From assembly GCA_965650335.1 (NCBI GenBank), contig CBFGOI010000009.1:5127-69126 (forward strand): a stretch of 64,000 bases of DNA, given 5' to 3'. This DNA is from Paradesertivirga sp965650335 (lineage in GTDB: Bacteria; Bacteroidota; Bacteroidia; Sphingobacteriales; Sphingobacteriaceae). The first letter of the stretch is position 1; every line of letters begins with the position of its first letter. Under the pieces are notes generated by a model. It did no database searches. It was not told the origin of the DNA and saw only the letters and a list, made by a program, of their open reading frames with translations. The position numbers were made by a program, and so were the translations under genes. Shown here piece by piece: positions 18,964 through 26,532 of the stretch.

Positions 18964-20217
18964 ATGAGGAAAGTAAAAGATATTTATATTCTATGCTTGT
19001 TAACAAGCCTAATCCTGGTAACATCTTTTGCGCACTCCCAAACTGCAACTATCGATGATTATATTGAACAGGCTACGAGAAATAGCCCATTATTAAAAGA
19101 TCTTAATAACCAGGTGCTGATCAATAAGCTCGACAGTGCCATCATTCTTGCCAACTACAAACCGCAAGTCGGTTTTAATTCTACCGGAACGTATGCGCCT
19201 GTAATTCGGGGATTCGGGTACGATGAAGCTTTATCAAACGGGAAAACATTTAGTGCTTTGGTTACAGTAAATCAATCCCTGTCGGGTAAGAACAGGATGA
19301 ATAATGACATTCTTGGCCTGAGTCTACTCACTGATTCTATCCACAACGCGATACGGCTCTCACAACAGGACCTTCGTAAAACAATCATCTCACAATATAT
19401 TACTACATATGCCAGCCAGCTACAGGCTGGCTTTGGTAAAGATGTTTACAATTTATTAAAGAATGAAGATGAGATCCTTAAGAAACTAACCCGTGCCAAT
19501 GTATATAAGCAAACGGATTACCTTTCCTTTTTAGTTACGCTTAATCAGCAGGAGATTCAGTTGAAGCAGGATCAGATGGCTTATCTCAACAATCTGGCAA
19601 CCCTTAATTATCTGAGTGGTATCCGGGGTACGGACTCTGTTAAATTATTTGAGCCTAAACTCAATCTGCAGGTAGCAGAACAAACAAATCAAAGTATCTT
19701 CCTCAAGCAGTACCAGTTGGATAGTTTAAGGATCGAAAATAGTCGCCATGTGATCGATTTAAATTACAAACCTCAGGTGGGCGTATATGCTGATGCCGGA
19801 TATAATAGTTCTTTTATATTGGATGCCTACAAAAATTTTGGTTTTAGTGCCGGATTTACGGTTTCGGTCCCTATTTATGACGGGCATCAAAAGAAACTGC
19901 AATACAGTAAACTTGATCTGCAAGAGCGAACCCGCAGTAATTACAGGGACTATTACCTGCGGCAATATAGTCAGCAGCTTGCTCAATTGCGGCAGCAATT
20001 GCAACAGTCCGAAAGCTTATTCAGCAAGATCAAAGAGCAGATAAAATTTACAGAGGGTTTGATGAAGGTAGACAGTAAGCTTCTTCAAACAGGTGATATC
20101 CTGATATCTGATTACATTTTAGCCATCCGTAATTACCTGGATGCACAGAATGCGCTGCGTCAAACCAATATTACCCGTTTAGAACTTATCAACCAGTTAA
20201 ACTACTGGAATCAATAG
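18964..20217 (+). CDS. TolC-family outer-membrane efflux channel
   Basis: This is the outer-membrane component of the second RND system in the window. The 417 residues begin with signal peptide LCLLTSLILVTSFAHSQ. The mature protein has two TolC repeats, recognisable by SPLLKDLNNQVLINKLDSAIILANYKP-type helices and the second-repeat strand LNYKPQVGVYADAGYN. It is shorter than the CzcC-like protein at 3093-4460 and has no lipobox. It lies 16 bp after the PepSY-like gene and 6 bp before the adaptor gene, so it belongs to the same operon as the two-component system. Confidence 0.9.
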   Translation: MRKVKDIYILCLLTSLILVTSFAHSQTATIDDYIEQATRNSPLLKDLNNQVLINKLDSAIILANYKPQVGFNSTGTYAPVIRGFGYDEALSNGKTFSALVTVNQSLSGKNRMNNDILGLSLLTDSIHNAIRLSQQDLRKTIISQYITTYASQLQAGFGKDVYNLLKNEDEILKKLTRANVYKQTDYLSFLVTLNQQEIQLKQDQMAYLNNLATLNYLSGIRGTDSVKLFEPKLNLQVAEQTNQSIFLKQYQLDSLRIENSRHVIDLNYKPQVGVYADAGYNSSFILDAYKNFGFSAGFTVSVPIYDGHQKKLQYSKLDLQERTRSNYRDYYLRQYSQQLAQLRQQLQQSESLFSKIKEQIKFTEGLMKVDSKLLQTGDILISDYILAIRNYLDAQNALRQTNITRLELINQLNYWNQ

Positions 20218-20223
20218 AGCATT

Positions 20224-21144
20224 ATGAAACTGAGAATCATCTTTTATTTCTTTACGGTTGCCATGCTTAGTGCCTGTCATTCAGGTTCTGGTCAAGAAGA
20301 AGTTGAAGTAACTACTCAAACTCCTGTGACGATAACTGAGGTAAGCACTTCTCCGATGGAAGATGTGGTAGAGCTAAACGCCACTTCCAGTTATATGGAT
20401 AAAAGCATCATCAAGGCCAGTATAAACGGCTATATTCAGTCTGAGAATATAAAGAAGGGCCAGTTTGTAAAGGCGGGACAAACCTTATACACCCTGATTA
20501 CAAAAGAAGCACGCGCTATTGGCAATACAGTAAACAAGCTGGACCCGACTTTCAGATTTTCAGGAATAAGCGCCATCCGAGCTACAAAAAGCGGCTTTAT
20601 CAGCGATGTTAATCACCAGAAAGGCGATTTTGTTCAGGAAGGTGAGCAACTGGCAGTCATCAGTAATTCCAACAGTTTTGTATTTTTATTGGACCTGCCA
20701 TACGAGTTAAAAAGAAGTCTTGGCAATCAGGGTACGGTGCGTGTAACCCTTCCGGATGGCGAAAATCTTACAGGGTATATTTCATCGGCTTTGCCAGATG
20801 TCGATTCTGTATCCCAAACCCAGAGGATCATTATTAAAGTAAATGCCTCGCATACTATTCCCGAAAATCTGATCGCGAAAGTTCGCATCGTAAAAAACAG
20901 AAGCAGCAATTCCATCTCGCTTCCTAAAGCAGCAGTACTTGCCAACGAAACACAGGATGAGTTTTGGGTAATGAAACTCTTAAATGATACTACCGCTGTG
21001 CGGGTAGATGTAGAAAAAGGAATGGAAACCCAAGATAGGGTAGAGATTGTGCGACCTGCGTTTAGCTTAAAAGATAGAATCCTGCTAAGCGGTAATTACG
21101 GATTGGAAGATACCGCAAAAGTGAAAATCGTTAATCCAAAATAA
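20224..21144 (+). CDS. RND efflux periplasmic adaptor lipoprotein
   Basis: This is the membrane-fusion component between the channel at 18964-20217 and the pump at 21147-24215. The 306 residues start with lipobox LSAC (Cys18). The two lipoyl half-motifs are ASINGYIQSENIKKGQFVKAGQTLYTL and ATKSGFISDVNHQKGDFVQEGEQLAVIS. Between them the alpha-hairpin is almost absent (about 20 residues), which makes this a short adaptor compared with the 396-residue CzcB-like protein. The C-terminal barrel ends RILLSGNYGLEDTAKVKI. The gene is separated from the pump gene by two bases. Confidence 0.9.
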   Translation: MKLRIIFYFFTVAMLSACHSGSGQEEVEVTTQTPVTITEVSTSPMEDVVELNATSSYMDKSIIKASINGYIQSENIKKGQFVKAGQTLYTLITKEARAIGNTVNKLDPTFRFSGISAIRATKSGFISDVNHQKGDFVQEGEQLAVISNSNSFVFLLDLPYELKRSLGNQGTVRVTLPDGENLTGYISSALPDVDSVSQTQRIIIKVNASHTIPENLIAKVRIVKNRSSNSISLPKAAVLANETQDEFWVMKLLNDTTAVRVDVEKGMETQDRVEIVRPAFSLKDRILLSGNYGLEDTAKVKIVNPK

Positions 21145-21146
21145 GG

Positions 21147-24100
21147 ATGAAGAACTTTTTTATCTCATATAAAAATCCGCTTATTGTAGTACTGGTACTC
21201 ATTCTTTCGGGCGGACTTTTTGCCTATAAGGCTATGAAAACTTCGCTTTTTCCTGAGATTACTTTTCCAAAGATCAAAGTTATTGCCGATGCGGGTCTAC
21301 AGCCAGTAGATAAAATGATGGTTACGGTAACCCGTCCCCTGGAAAGCGCCATCAAGCAGGTTCCTGATTTAAAACTAATAAGAAGTACTACGAGTAGGGG
21401 CAGTTGTGAGATTTCGGCTTATATGGACTGGCAGGCAGATATCGATATTAGTCAGCAACGTATAGAAAGTAAGATCAATCAGCTTCGCAGCACACTGCCT
21501 CCTGGAGTTGATATTACGGTAGAAAAAATGAATCCCTCCATTTTGCCGGTGAGCGGATACACCTTAGAGAGCCATACCAAATCGCCCATTGAGCTGAAGC
21601 AGATAGCCACTTATACCATTAAACCATTTCTCTCGCAGGTAGACGGAGTAGCAGAGATCAGGGTAATTGGCGGCAAAAACAAAGAATACTGGATCAAGCT
21701 GAACAGCCAGAAAATGAGTACGCTTTCTGTAACTCCCGGGATGATCAGTCAGACCTTAAGCGCCACAAACTTTATCACCTCTAACGGATATTTATCAGAT
21801 TACAAATACTTATATCTGACCGTAACAGATGCTACCGTTACCAATAAGGACGATCTTGAAAACCTCATTATTTCAAACAACGGGAAACGAATTACCCGGA
21901 TTGGCGACATCGCCGAAGTGCAGATCAATGAAGGTGTGGAGTACACCAAAATAAATGCGAATGGCAAGGATGCGATTCTAATAGCAGTAGTAAAGCAACC
22001 CAATTCTAACCTGGTGGATGTCTCCTCAGAAATGGGAAAAAAGATAGTAGAGCTTCGCAAAATACTCCCGGAAGGTGTAACTATTAAACCCTATTATGTT
22101 CAGGCAGATTTTGTAAACGAGTCGGTTAAAAGTGTGACCGACGGCTTGTGGATCGGTCTGGCTTTGGCCATTGTCGTGGCTATCATTTTCCTGCGTTCGG
22201 TAAAGGCCAGTGCTACTATCCTTATTACGATTCCAATCACGCTTTCTCTTACTATCATTGTATTATATTCTCTGGGGTATACTTTCAATATCATGACTCT
22301 GGGTGCTATAGCAGCAGCAATAGGATTAATTATTGATGATGCGATAGTCGTGGTTGAGCAAATTCATCGTACCCACGAAGAACATCCCGAAGAGCCAACC
22401 AGAACGCTGCTGCAAAAAGCAATAAGTTACCTGTTTCCAGCGATGCTGGGTTCTTCCATCAGCACGATTGTAATCTTTATTCCTTTTATCCTGATGAGCG
22501 GGGTAGCTGGGGCATACTTTAAAGTGATGACCGATACCATGATCATCACCTTAATCTGCTCCTTCTTCGTCACCTGGTTGGGATTGCCTGTTGTCTATTT
22601 ATTATTAACGAAGAATAGTGAAAGAAATACCAGGGATGTTAAAGTACATGAAGTAAAAAGTCAGAACTGGGTTTCCTACTTTATTCTGAGGCCATGGATG
22701 AGTATTGTAGCAGTGGTAGTGCTCATTATATCGATAGTACTGATCTTACCTTCCCTGCAAACCGGTTTTCTTCCAGAAATGGACGAAGGGAGCATTGTGC
22801 TGGATTATACAACTCCACCCGGAACCTCGTTGGAAGAAACCGACCGGATACTTCGTGAAGTGGAAAAAATTATTACAAAAACAGCTGATGTAGAAGCTTA
22901 TTCCCGCAGAACCGGTACACAAATGGGCTTTTTTATTACCGAACCCAACACAGGGGATTACCTGATTCAGCTTAAAAAAGATCGTGAAAGAACCACCGAA
23001 GAAGTAATAGAAGAGATCCGGCAAAAAGTTGAAGCCACACAGCCTGCTCTCGAAATTGATTTTGGCCAGGTAATAACAGATATGTTGGGCGATCTGATGA
23101 GTTCGGTACAGCCCATAGAGATTAAGATATTTGGAGACGATCAGCATCAGCTGCAGGAACTTTCCAGGCAGGTGGCTGATATCGTGACGAATGTTAAAGG
23201 TACTGCCGATGTTTTTGACGGGATTGTTATTGCCGGTCCATCAGTAAATATCAGACCAAACAGTGCGGCATTGGCGCAATACGGATTAGACCCTGCGGCA
23301 TTTCAAACTCAGTTTCAAACGTCTCTTGAAGGCAATACTGCCGGTGAGATCTTTGAAGGCGAGCAGCTTTCCCCCATTCGCATAATCTATCCCGGCAGCC
23401 GGAAATTTGGCATTTCCAATATTAATAATCTGACTATGTTTCTCCCAAATGGGAGAACGGTTCCCATAACTCAATTAGCAAACATATCGGTAACACCTGG
23501 TAATGCTGAAATTGAACGCGAAAATCTTCAATCTATGGGGGTTGTAACCGCACGTTTAGAGAATCGTGATTTAGGCGGTGTGATAAAAGATATACAGTCT
23601 GTTATTGCCACTAAAGTTCATTTACCTCCCGGCTATCATGTGCAATACGGTGGTGCTTATGCAGAACAACAACAATCCTTTAAAGAGCTGCTCATGATTT
23701 TGATCAGCTCCAGCCTACTGGTTTTTGGCGTGATCTTATTTTTATTTAAAGACTTTAAGATTGCTTTTTTAATACTCCTTGTCGCGGTTTTAGGAATTTC
23801 CGGAAGCTATATTGCACTGTTTATAACAAATACACCACTAAATGTAGGAAGCTACACCGGACTTATTATGATAGTCGGGATTATTGGAGAAAATGCAATC
23901 TTCACATATCTGCAATATCGTGAGTCGAGGCATGAGAAAAGTGTTGACGATGCTATCATCTTTTCTATTTCTACACGCTTGCGTCCTAAGCTAATGACAG
24001 CCTTGGGTGCCATTATAGCGCTTGCGCCACTGGCTTTAGGAATAGGTGCCGGAGCTCAGCTTCATCAACCCTTGGCTATAGCGGTTATTGGTGGCTTCAT

Positions 24101-24215
24101 TGTAGCCCTGCCATTGCTGCTTATTGTTTTACCGACGGGTATTCGGTTGATTCAGCGCACGGAGTATAAGCAGCGAGTTGGTGATAGTAGACTGAATACC
24201 CTACGATATAAATGA
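21147..24215 (+). CDS. Efflux RND transporter permease
   Basis: This is a full-length 1022-residue inner-membrane antiporter of the AcrB/MdtC superfamily. It shows the N-terminal helix (IVVLVLILSGGLFAYKAMKTSLFPE), two periplasmic porter blocks, and the fourth-helix motif GLIIDDAIVVVEQIHRTHEE with the adjacent Asp residues of the proton relay at about 392-396. The second half repeats the fold (GLIMIVGIIGENAIFTYLQY) but has no equivalent Asp pair, as expected. Substrate class is uncertain. The gene overlaps the following PAP2 gene by four bases, so pump and phosphatase are coupled in translation. Confidence 0.93.
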   Translation: MKNFFISYKNPLIVVLVLILSGGLFAYKAMKTSLFPEITFPKIKVIADAGLQPVDKMMVTVTRPLESAIKQVPDLKLIRSTTSRGSCEISAYMDWQADIDISQQRIESKINQLRSTLPPGVDITVEKMNPSILPVSGYTLESHTKSPIELKQIATYTIKPFLSQVDGVAEIRVIGGKNKEYWIKLNSQKMSTLSVTPGMISQTLSATNFITSNGYLSDYKYLYLTVTDATVTNKDDLENLIISNNGKRITRIGDIAEVQINEGVEYTKINANGKDAILIAVVKQPNSNLVDVSSEMGKKIVELRKILPEGVTIKPYYVQADFVNESVKSVTDGLWIGLALAIVVAIIFLRSVKASATILITIPITLSLTIIVLYSLGYTFNIMTLGAIAAAIGLIIDDAIVVVEQIHRTHEEHPEEPTRTLLQKAISYLFPAMLGSSISTIVIFIPFILMSGVAGAYFKVMTDTMIITLICSFFVTWLGLPVVYLLLTKNSERNTRDVKVHEVKSQNWVSYFILRPWMSIVAVVVLIISIVLILPSLQTGFLPEMDEGSIVLDYTTPPGTSLEETDRILREVEKIITKTADVEAYSRRTGTQMGFFITEPNTGDYLIQLKKDRERTTEEVIEEIRQKVEATQPALEIDFGQVITDMLGDLMSSVQPIEIKIFGDDQHQLQELSRQVADIVTNVKGTADVFDGIVIAGPSVNIRPNSAALAQYGLDPAAFQTQFQTSLEGNTAGEIFEGEQLSPIRIIYPGSRKFGISNINNLTMFLPNGRTVPITQLANISVTPGNAEIERENLQSMGVVTARLENRDLGGVIKDIQSVIATKVHLPPGYHVQYGGAYAEQQQSFKELLMILISSSLLVFGVILFLFKDFKIAFLILLVAVLGISGSYIALFITNTPLNVGSYTGLIMIVGIIGENAIFTYLQYRESRHEKSVDDAIIFSISTRLRPKLMTALGAIIALAPLALGIGAGAQLHQPLAIAVIGGFIVALPLLLIVLPTGIRLIQRTEYKQRVGDSRLNTLRYK

Positions 24216-24853
24216 AAGAACTAAGCTATCCGAGGAAAAAAAATCTTTTTTACATCCTAGGAGGTATACTTATAGGCTTTATTGTTTTAACACTGCTTAT
24301 ATATGCTTTTCCTAATTCTATTATAGACCTGGAGTTTTCAGAAGAAGTTCAGGAACATCAGAATCCCGTCCTAGATTTCCTTATGAAATCAATAAGTTCT
24401 ATCGGAACTTTTCCATTTTCTCTTTTTTTTGTCCTTGTAACCGCCTTTATCTTCTATATTTCAAAATTTAAGAAGGAAGCTTTTTATGTTTGTTTAACTC
24501 TTTTATCTGGAGTAGTAAGCGCTTCGTTAAAAATCCTTATTAATCGACCTCGGCCAACGGAAAGCGTAGTCAGGATAGTAGAAAAGGCGAAATATCAGAG
24601 TTTTCCTAGCGGACACGTGTTGTTCTATGTATTCTTTTTTGGATTTCTAACTCTTCTGATGTATCAACTAAAGCAGGTTCCTTGTATTTTACGGAAAGTT
24701 ACAATCGGAGTATGCGTTTTTCTGATCTTTACCGTTCCGTTTTCACGAGTTTATTTAGGAGCTCATTGGTTTACCGACGTGCTTGGAGGTTTCTTACTTG
24801 GCATATTTTGTTTAGCAATATTAAGTTATTTTTACCTGAAGAAACCTAACTAA
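24212..24853 (+). CDS. PAP2-family membrane phosphatase
   Basis: This is the third PAP2 protein of the window, 213 residues with five to six membrane helices and no cleavable signal. The motifs are complete: KILINRPRP (KX6RP), SFPSGH, and SRVYLGAHWFTDV (SRX5HX3D). Its polytopic form resembles undecaprenyl-pyrophosphate phosphatases of the PgpB/YbjG type more closely than the two proteins at 9.2-11.1 kb do. It begins inside the end of the RND pump gene (ATGA overlap), which places it in the two-component/efflux operon. A role in recycling lipid carriers or trimming lipid A phosphate under envelope stress is inferred. Confidence 0.88.
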   Translation: MKELSYPRKKNLFYILGGILIGFIVLTLLIYAFPNSIIDLEFSEEVQEHQNPVLDFLMKSISSIGTFPFSLFFVLVTAFIFYISKFKKEAFYVCLTLLSGVVSASLKILINRPRPTESVVRIVEKAKYQSFPSGHVLFYVFFFGFLTLLMYQLKQVPCILRKVTIGVCVFLIFTVPFSRVYLGAHWFTDVLGGFLLGIFCLAILSYFYLKKPN

Positions 24854-24861
24854 TCAGAATT

Positions 24862-25278
24862 ATGATGTGGTGGATCTACGCTTTACTATCGGCTCTCTTT
24901 GCTGCTTTAACCGCCATATTTGCTAAAATTGGGATTAAAGGCGTTGATTCTGATCTGGCAACCGCTATAAGAACGGTCATTATACTCCTCATCGCCTGGG
25001 GCATGGTATTATTTAAAGGAGCGCTTTCAGGTATTCATACCCTCTCAAAGATTAACCTGTTGTTTATAATTCTTTCAGGCCTTGCCACTGGCTTGTCCTG
25101 GATATTTTATTTCAAAGCGCTGCAACTTGGGCCGGTTTCTAAAGTTGCCCCAGTAGATAAACTAAGCGTTGCAATAGCCATATTGCTTGCAGTAATCTTT
25201 TTAGGAGAACCCTTAACCTGGAAAACAGCATTAGCAGCTTCGTTGATTATCGCGGGAACTCTCGTGATGATTTATTGA
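24862..25278 (+). CDS. Small EamA/DMT-type membrane protein (single-repeat)
   Basis: This 138-residue protein contains five predicted membrane helices, for example WWIYALLSALFAALTAIFAKIGI near the N-terminus and WKTALAASLIIAGTLVMIY at the C-terminus. The phrase ATGLSWIFYFKALQLGPVSKVAPVDKLS is characteristic of the EamA repeat in the COG2510-type family, which has one repeat instead of the usual two and probably dimerises. The transported molecule is unknown. It follows the PAP2 gene by 8 bp and is the last gene of the operon that starts at 16533. No strong terminator is seen in the 51 bp that follow. Confidence 0.85.
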   Translation: MMWWIYALLSALFAALTAIFAKIGIKGVDSDLATAIRTVIILLIAWGMVLFKGALSGIHTLSKINLLFIILSGLATGLSWIFYFKALQLGPVSKVAPVDKLSVAIAILLAVIFLGEPLTWKTALAASLIIAGTLVMIY

Positions 25279-25329
25279 TAAATGTATTCTTACCTATAAA
25301 TACCAAGTATAATGGCAATTTGGCAACCT

Positions 25330-25587
25330 TCATTGCTTTAAAAGGTCTTGAATCTCTTGGTAACCATATAAGTAAATCCCACCTACCTTCTTTGCATATA
25401 AGACACCATTCTCTCGATACTTATGCAAAGTGTTTTTAGTTATGTTCAGCATCTTCATTACTTCTACTGACTTTAACCATTTGTTTTTATCAGGCTCAAG
25501 TCGACTGTTTAATAAGAGCTTTACATCTTCTAAAAGTTTGATTCGAAAATCGTCCAAGTCGTCAAGAGTTATAATTTGAGTTGCCAT
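25330..25587 (-). CDS. Small HTH_17/MerR-like DNA-binding protein
   Basis: This 85-residue protein is chosen to start at the ATG at 25587 (MATQIITLDDLDDFRIKLL); the longer frame from 25641 would run into the palindrome in the upstream region. The N-terminal half is helical and acidic. The C-terminal half is an excisionase-type winged helix: WLKSVEVMKMLNITKNTLHKYRENGVLYAKKVGGIYLYG. Proteins of this kind act as recombination directionality factors or small regulators in Bacteroidota mobile elements. It is convergent with the EamA gene and divergent from the small gene at 25704. Its position beside a tRNA-like fragment at 26060 supports a mobile-element origin. Confidence 0.78.
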   Translation of the reverse strand: MATQIITLDDLDDFRIKLLEDVKLLLNSRLEPDKNKWLKSVEVMKMLNITKNTLHKYRENGVLYAKKVGGIYLYGYQEIQDLLKQ

Positions 25588-25626
25588 AGGTCTAATTATT
25601 TTATACAAAAGTGAGGTGCACATTTT

Positions 25627-25664
25627 ATTCTTATGGTACATTTTTAAAAATGTACCATAAGAAT
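25627..25664. repeat. 38-bp perfect palindrome between divergent small genes
   Basis: The left arm is ATTCTTATGGTACATTTTT and the right arm is its exact reverse complement, with no spacer. An outer pair, AGGTGCA at 25614-25620 and TGCACCT at 25683-25689, is centred close by but not exactly on the same axis. The palindrome lies between the divergent start codons at 25587 and 25704, so it is well placed for an operator that binds one of these small proteins. A recombination or cruciform site is an alternative. Confidence 0.75.
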
Positions 25665-25703
25665 TTTCATTTCTTTTGACCTTGCACCTTTAATCTTATA
25701 GCT

Positions 25704-25898
25704 ATGATAACCGAAAGAATTTGTATCTACCCAAAAGATGTGATGATAATTACAGGAAGAAGTGAACGGTCTGGTTGCAGACTATTGCAAACCATTAAAA
25801 AGAAGTATAATAAAACCAAGCACCAGTTTGTATCTATTTTTGAGTTCTCAGAATATACCGGCTTGCAAATCGACCAAATTAGAGAATATTTAAATTAA
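25704..25898 (+). CDS. Small conserved hypothetical protein
   Basis: This 64-residue cytoplasmic protein is basic and probably helical (ITGRSERSGCRLLQTIKKKYN, then FVSIFEFSEYTGLQIDQIREYL). The layout resembles a short DNA-associated protein seen next to HTH_17 genes in Bacteroidota: a stretch with paired Arg and Lys followed by a second small helical unit. I do not assign a function. It is divergent from the HTH gene, and the 38-bp palindrome lies 40 bp upstream of its start. Possible roles are a second regulator or an accessory factor of a mobile element. Confidence 0.6.
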   Translation: MITERICIYPKDVMIITGRSERSGCRLLQTIKKKYNKTKHQFVSIFEFSEYTGLQIDQIREYLN

Positions 25899-25951
25899 GA
25901 ATAACTGCTTGACAGCTAATACAATTTGGTGCATTTTGTGCTTGTTTCACC

Positions 25952-25980
25952 TCAAAAACTGGTATATTTGTATTATCACT
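25952..25980 (+). promoter_or_regulatory. Predicted Bacteroidota promoter (TTG-N18-TATATTTG)
   Basis: TATATTTG at 25973-25980 matches the TAnnTTTG -7 consensus exactly, with TTG at 25952-25954 as a -33 element 18 bp upstream. No protein-coding frame begins in the next 300 bp. The likely product is a short RNA of about 120-150 nt that runs through a CCAAGA/TCTTGG hairpin and the tRNA-like 3' piece to the weak terminator near 26123. Confidence 0.5.
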
Positions 25981-26059
25981 CAGGTGCAGTACCTCCTAGA
26001 GTACCCAAGATAAATTGTTCTTGGTAAAGATTTGAAAATCAGCATGTTACTGTAAGTCG

Positions 26060-26079
26060 TTCGAGCCCAGCTGGGCGCA
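26060..26079 (+). other. tRNA 3'-end-like fragment (possible attachment site remnant)
   Basis: The sequence divides as a canonical tRNA 3' end: T-loop TTCGAGC (26060-26066), T-stem 3' strand CCAGC (26067-26071), acceptor 3' strand TGGGCGC (26072-26078), discriminator A. The matching 5' parts are absent: the bases before the T-loop read AGTCG instead of GCTGG, and no GCGCCCA acceptor strand occurs in the preceding 100 bp. Such 3' fragments are what integrases leave at the far end of an element inserted in a tRNA gene. The parent tRNA cannot be named with certainty; the acceptor would suit a tRNA-Arg type. Confidence 0.45.
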
Positions 26080-26096
26080 CGTAAAATAAATTATTT

Positions 26097-26128
26097 AGCC
26101 TATAAATGCTTCGTTCACAGGCTTTTTT
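26097..26128 (+). terminator. Weak or decayed intrinsic terminator
   Basis: AGCCT (26097-26101) pairs with AGGCT (26119-26123) and is followed directly by a run of six T. The loop side of the stem has two A-C mismatches, so the hairpin is weak and could be the remains of the original tRNA terminator. Confidence 0.5.
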
Positions 26129-26236
26129 GTTTTTGTTTTTCAGCGATCTCTTACACTAAGACCAAAAGATTATTGGTCTTTACCTCCTTGAACAGGAATC
26201 TGCATTTGGGCTAAATGTCAATATTTTGAGGCGTTT

Positions 26237-26410
26237 TTAAAAGATCTGTTCTCCTTTTTGGATAATATCTTGAGTAGAATAATCCAAAGCCGTCACAAAC
26301 ATGTAACAGGATTTTTGTTCTCTCGTCGCTAGCTGTTGGAGTTTCTCTATCGCAAACAAAGTGATGACTTGCTTTTTTCGATCCAAGGCGATCCGGTAAA
26401 TTGAAGATAA
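26237..26410 (-). pseudogene. Possible gene fragment (57 codons, no start codon)
   Basis: A minus-strand frame bounded by a TAG at 26411 and a TAA at 26237 reads as ordinary protein: YRIALDRKKQVITLFAIEKL, then a Gln/Thr-rich helix and ALDYSTQDIIQKGEQIF. There is no ATG except an internal one, so if it derives from a gene the N-terminus is lost. I do not recognise the family. Its place next to a probable attachment-site remnant fits debris of a former mobile element, but a chance open frame is also possible. Confidence 0.25.
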
Positions 26411-26532
26411 CTACTGCAATTGTCCTATTGTAACGATACCGTGACTGCCAACTAAAGAGAATAACAAGTCAATCCAGCATAATCTATGCACCCTAGAAAC
26501 CGGATATTTGATTAGCCAATTGAACCCTTATA

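Larger units (their letters stand above)
25899..26532. other. 634-bp gene-poor junction between the efflux operon and the carbohydrate locus
   Basis: Besides the promoter, tRNA-like fragment and weak terminator listed separately, this stretch contains an 8-bp perfect hairpin (AAGACCAA at 26158-26165 with TTGGTCTT at 26173-26180) and a short open frame without a start codon on the minus strand (26237-26410). No complete gene was found. The 110 bp before 26533 should hold the promoter of the first fucosidase gene; GATATTTG near 26504 is one base from the -7 consensus. Confidence 0.5.

Noticed and set aside
22746..23147. Long open frame (133 codons) opposite to the RND permease gene
   Set aside because: It lies wholly antisense to a conserved coding region, has no signal of its own and reads as a Cys/Phe/Tyr-rich shadow of the permease codons.
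26065..26076. GCCCAGCTGGGC palindrome as a protein-binding site
   Set aside because: It is explained by the T-stem and acceptor sequence of the tRNA-like fragment, so it was not called separately.
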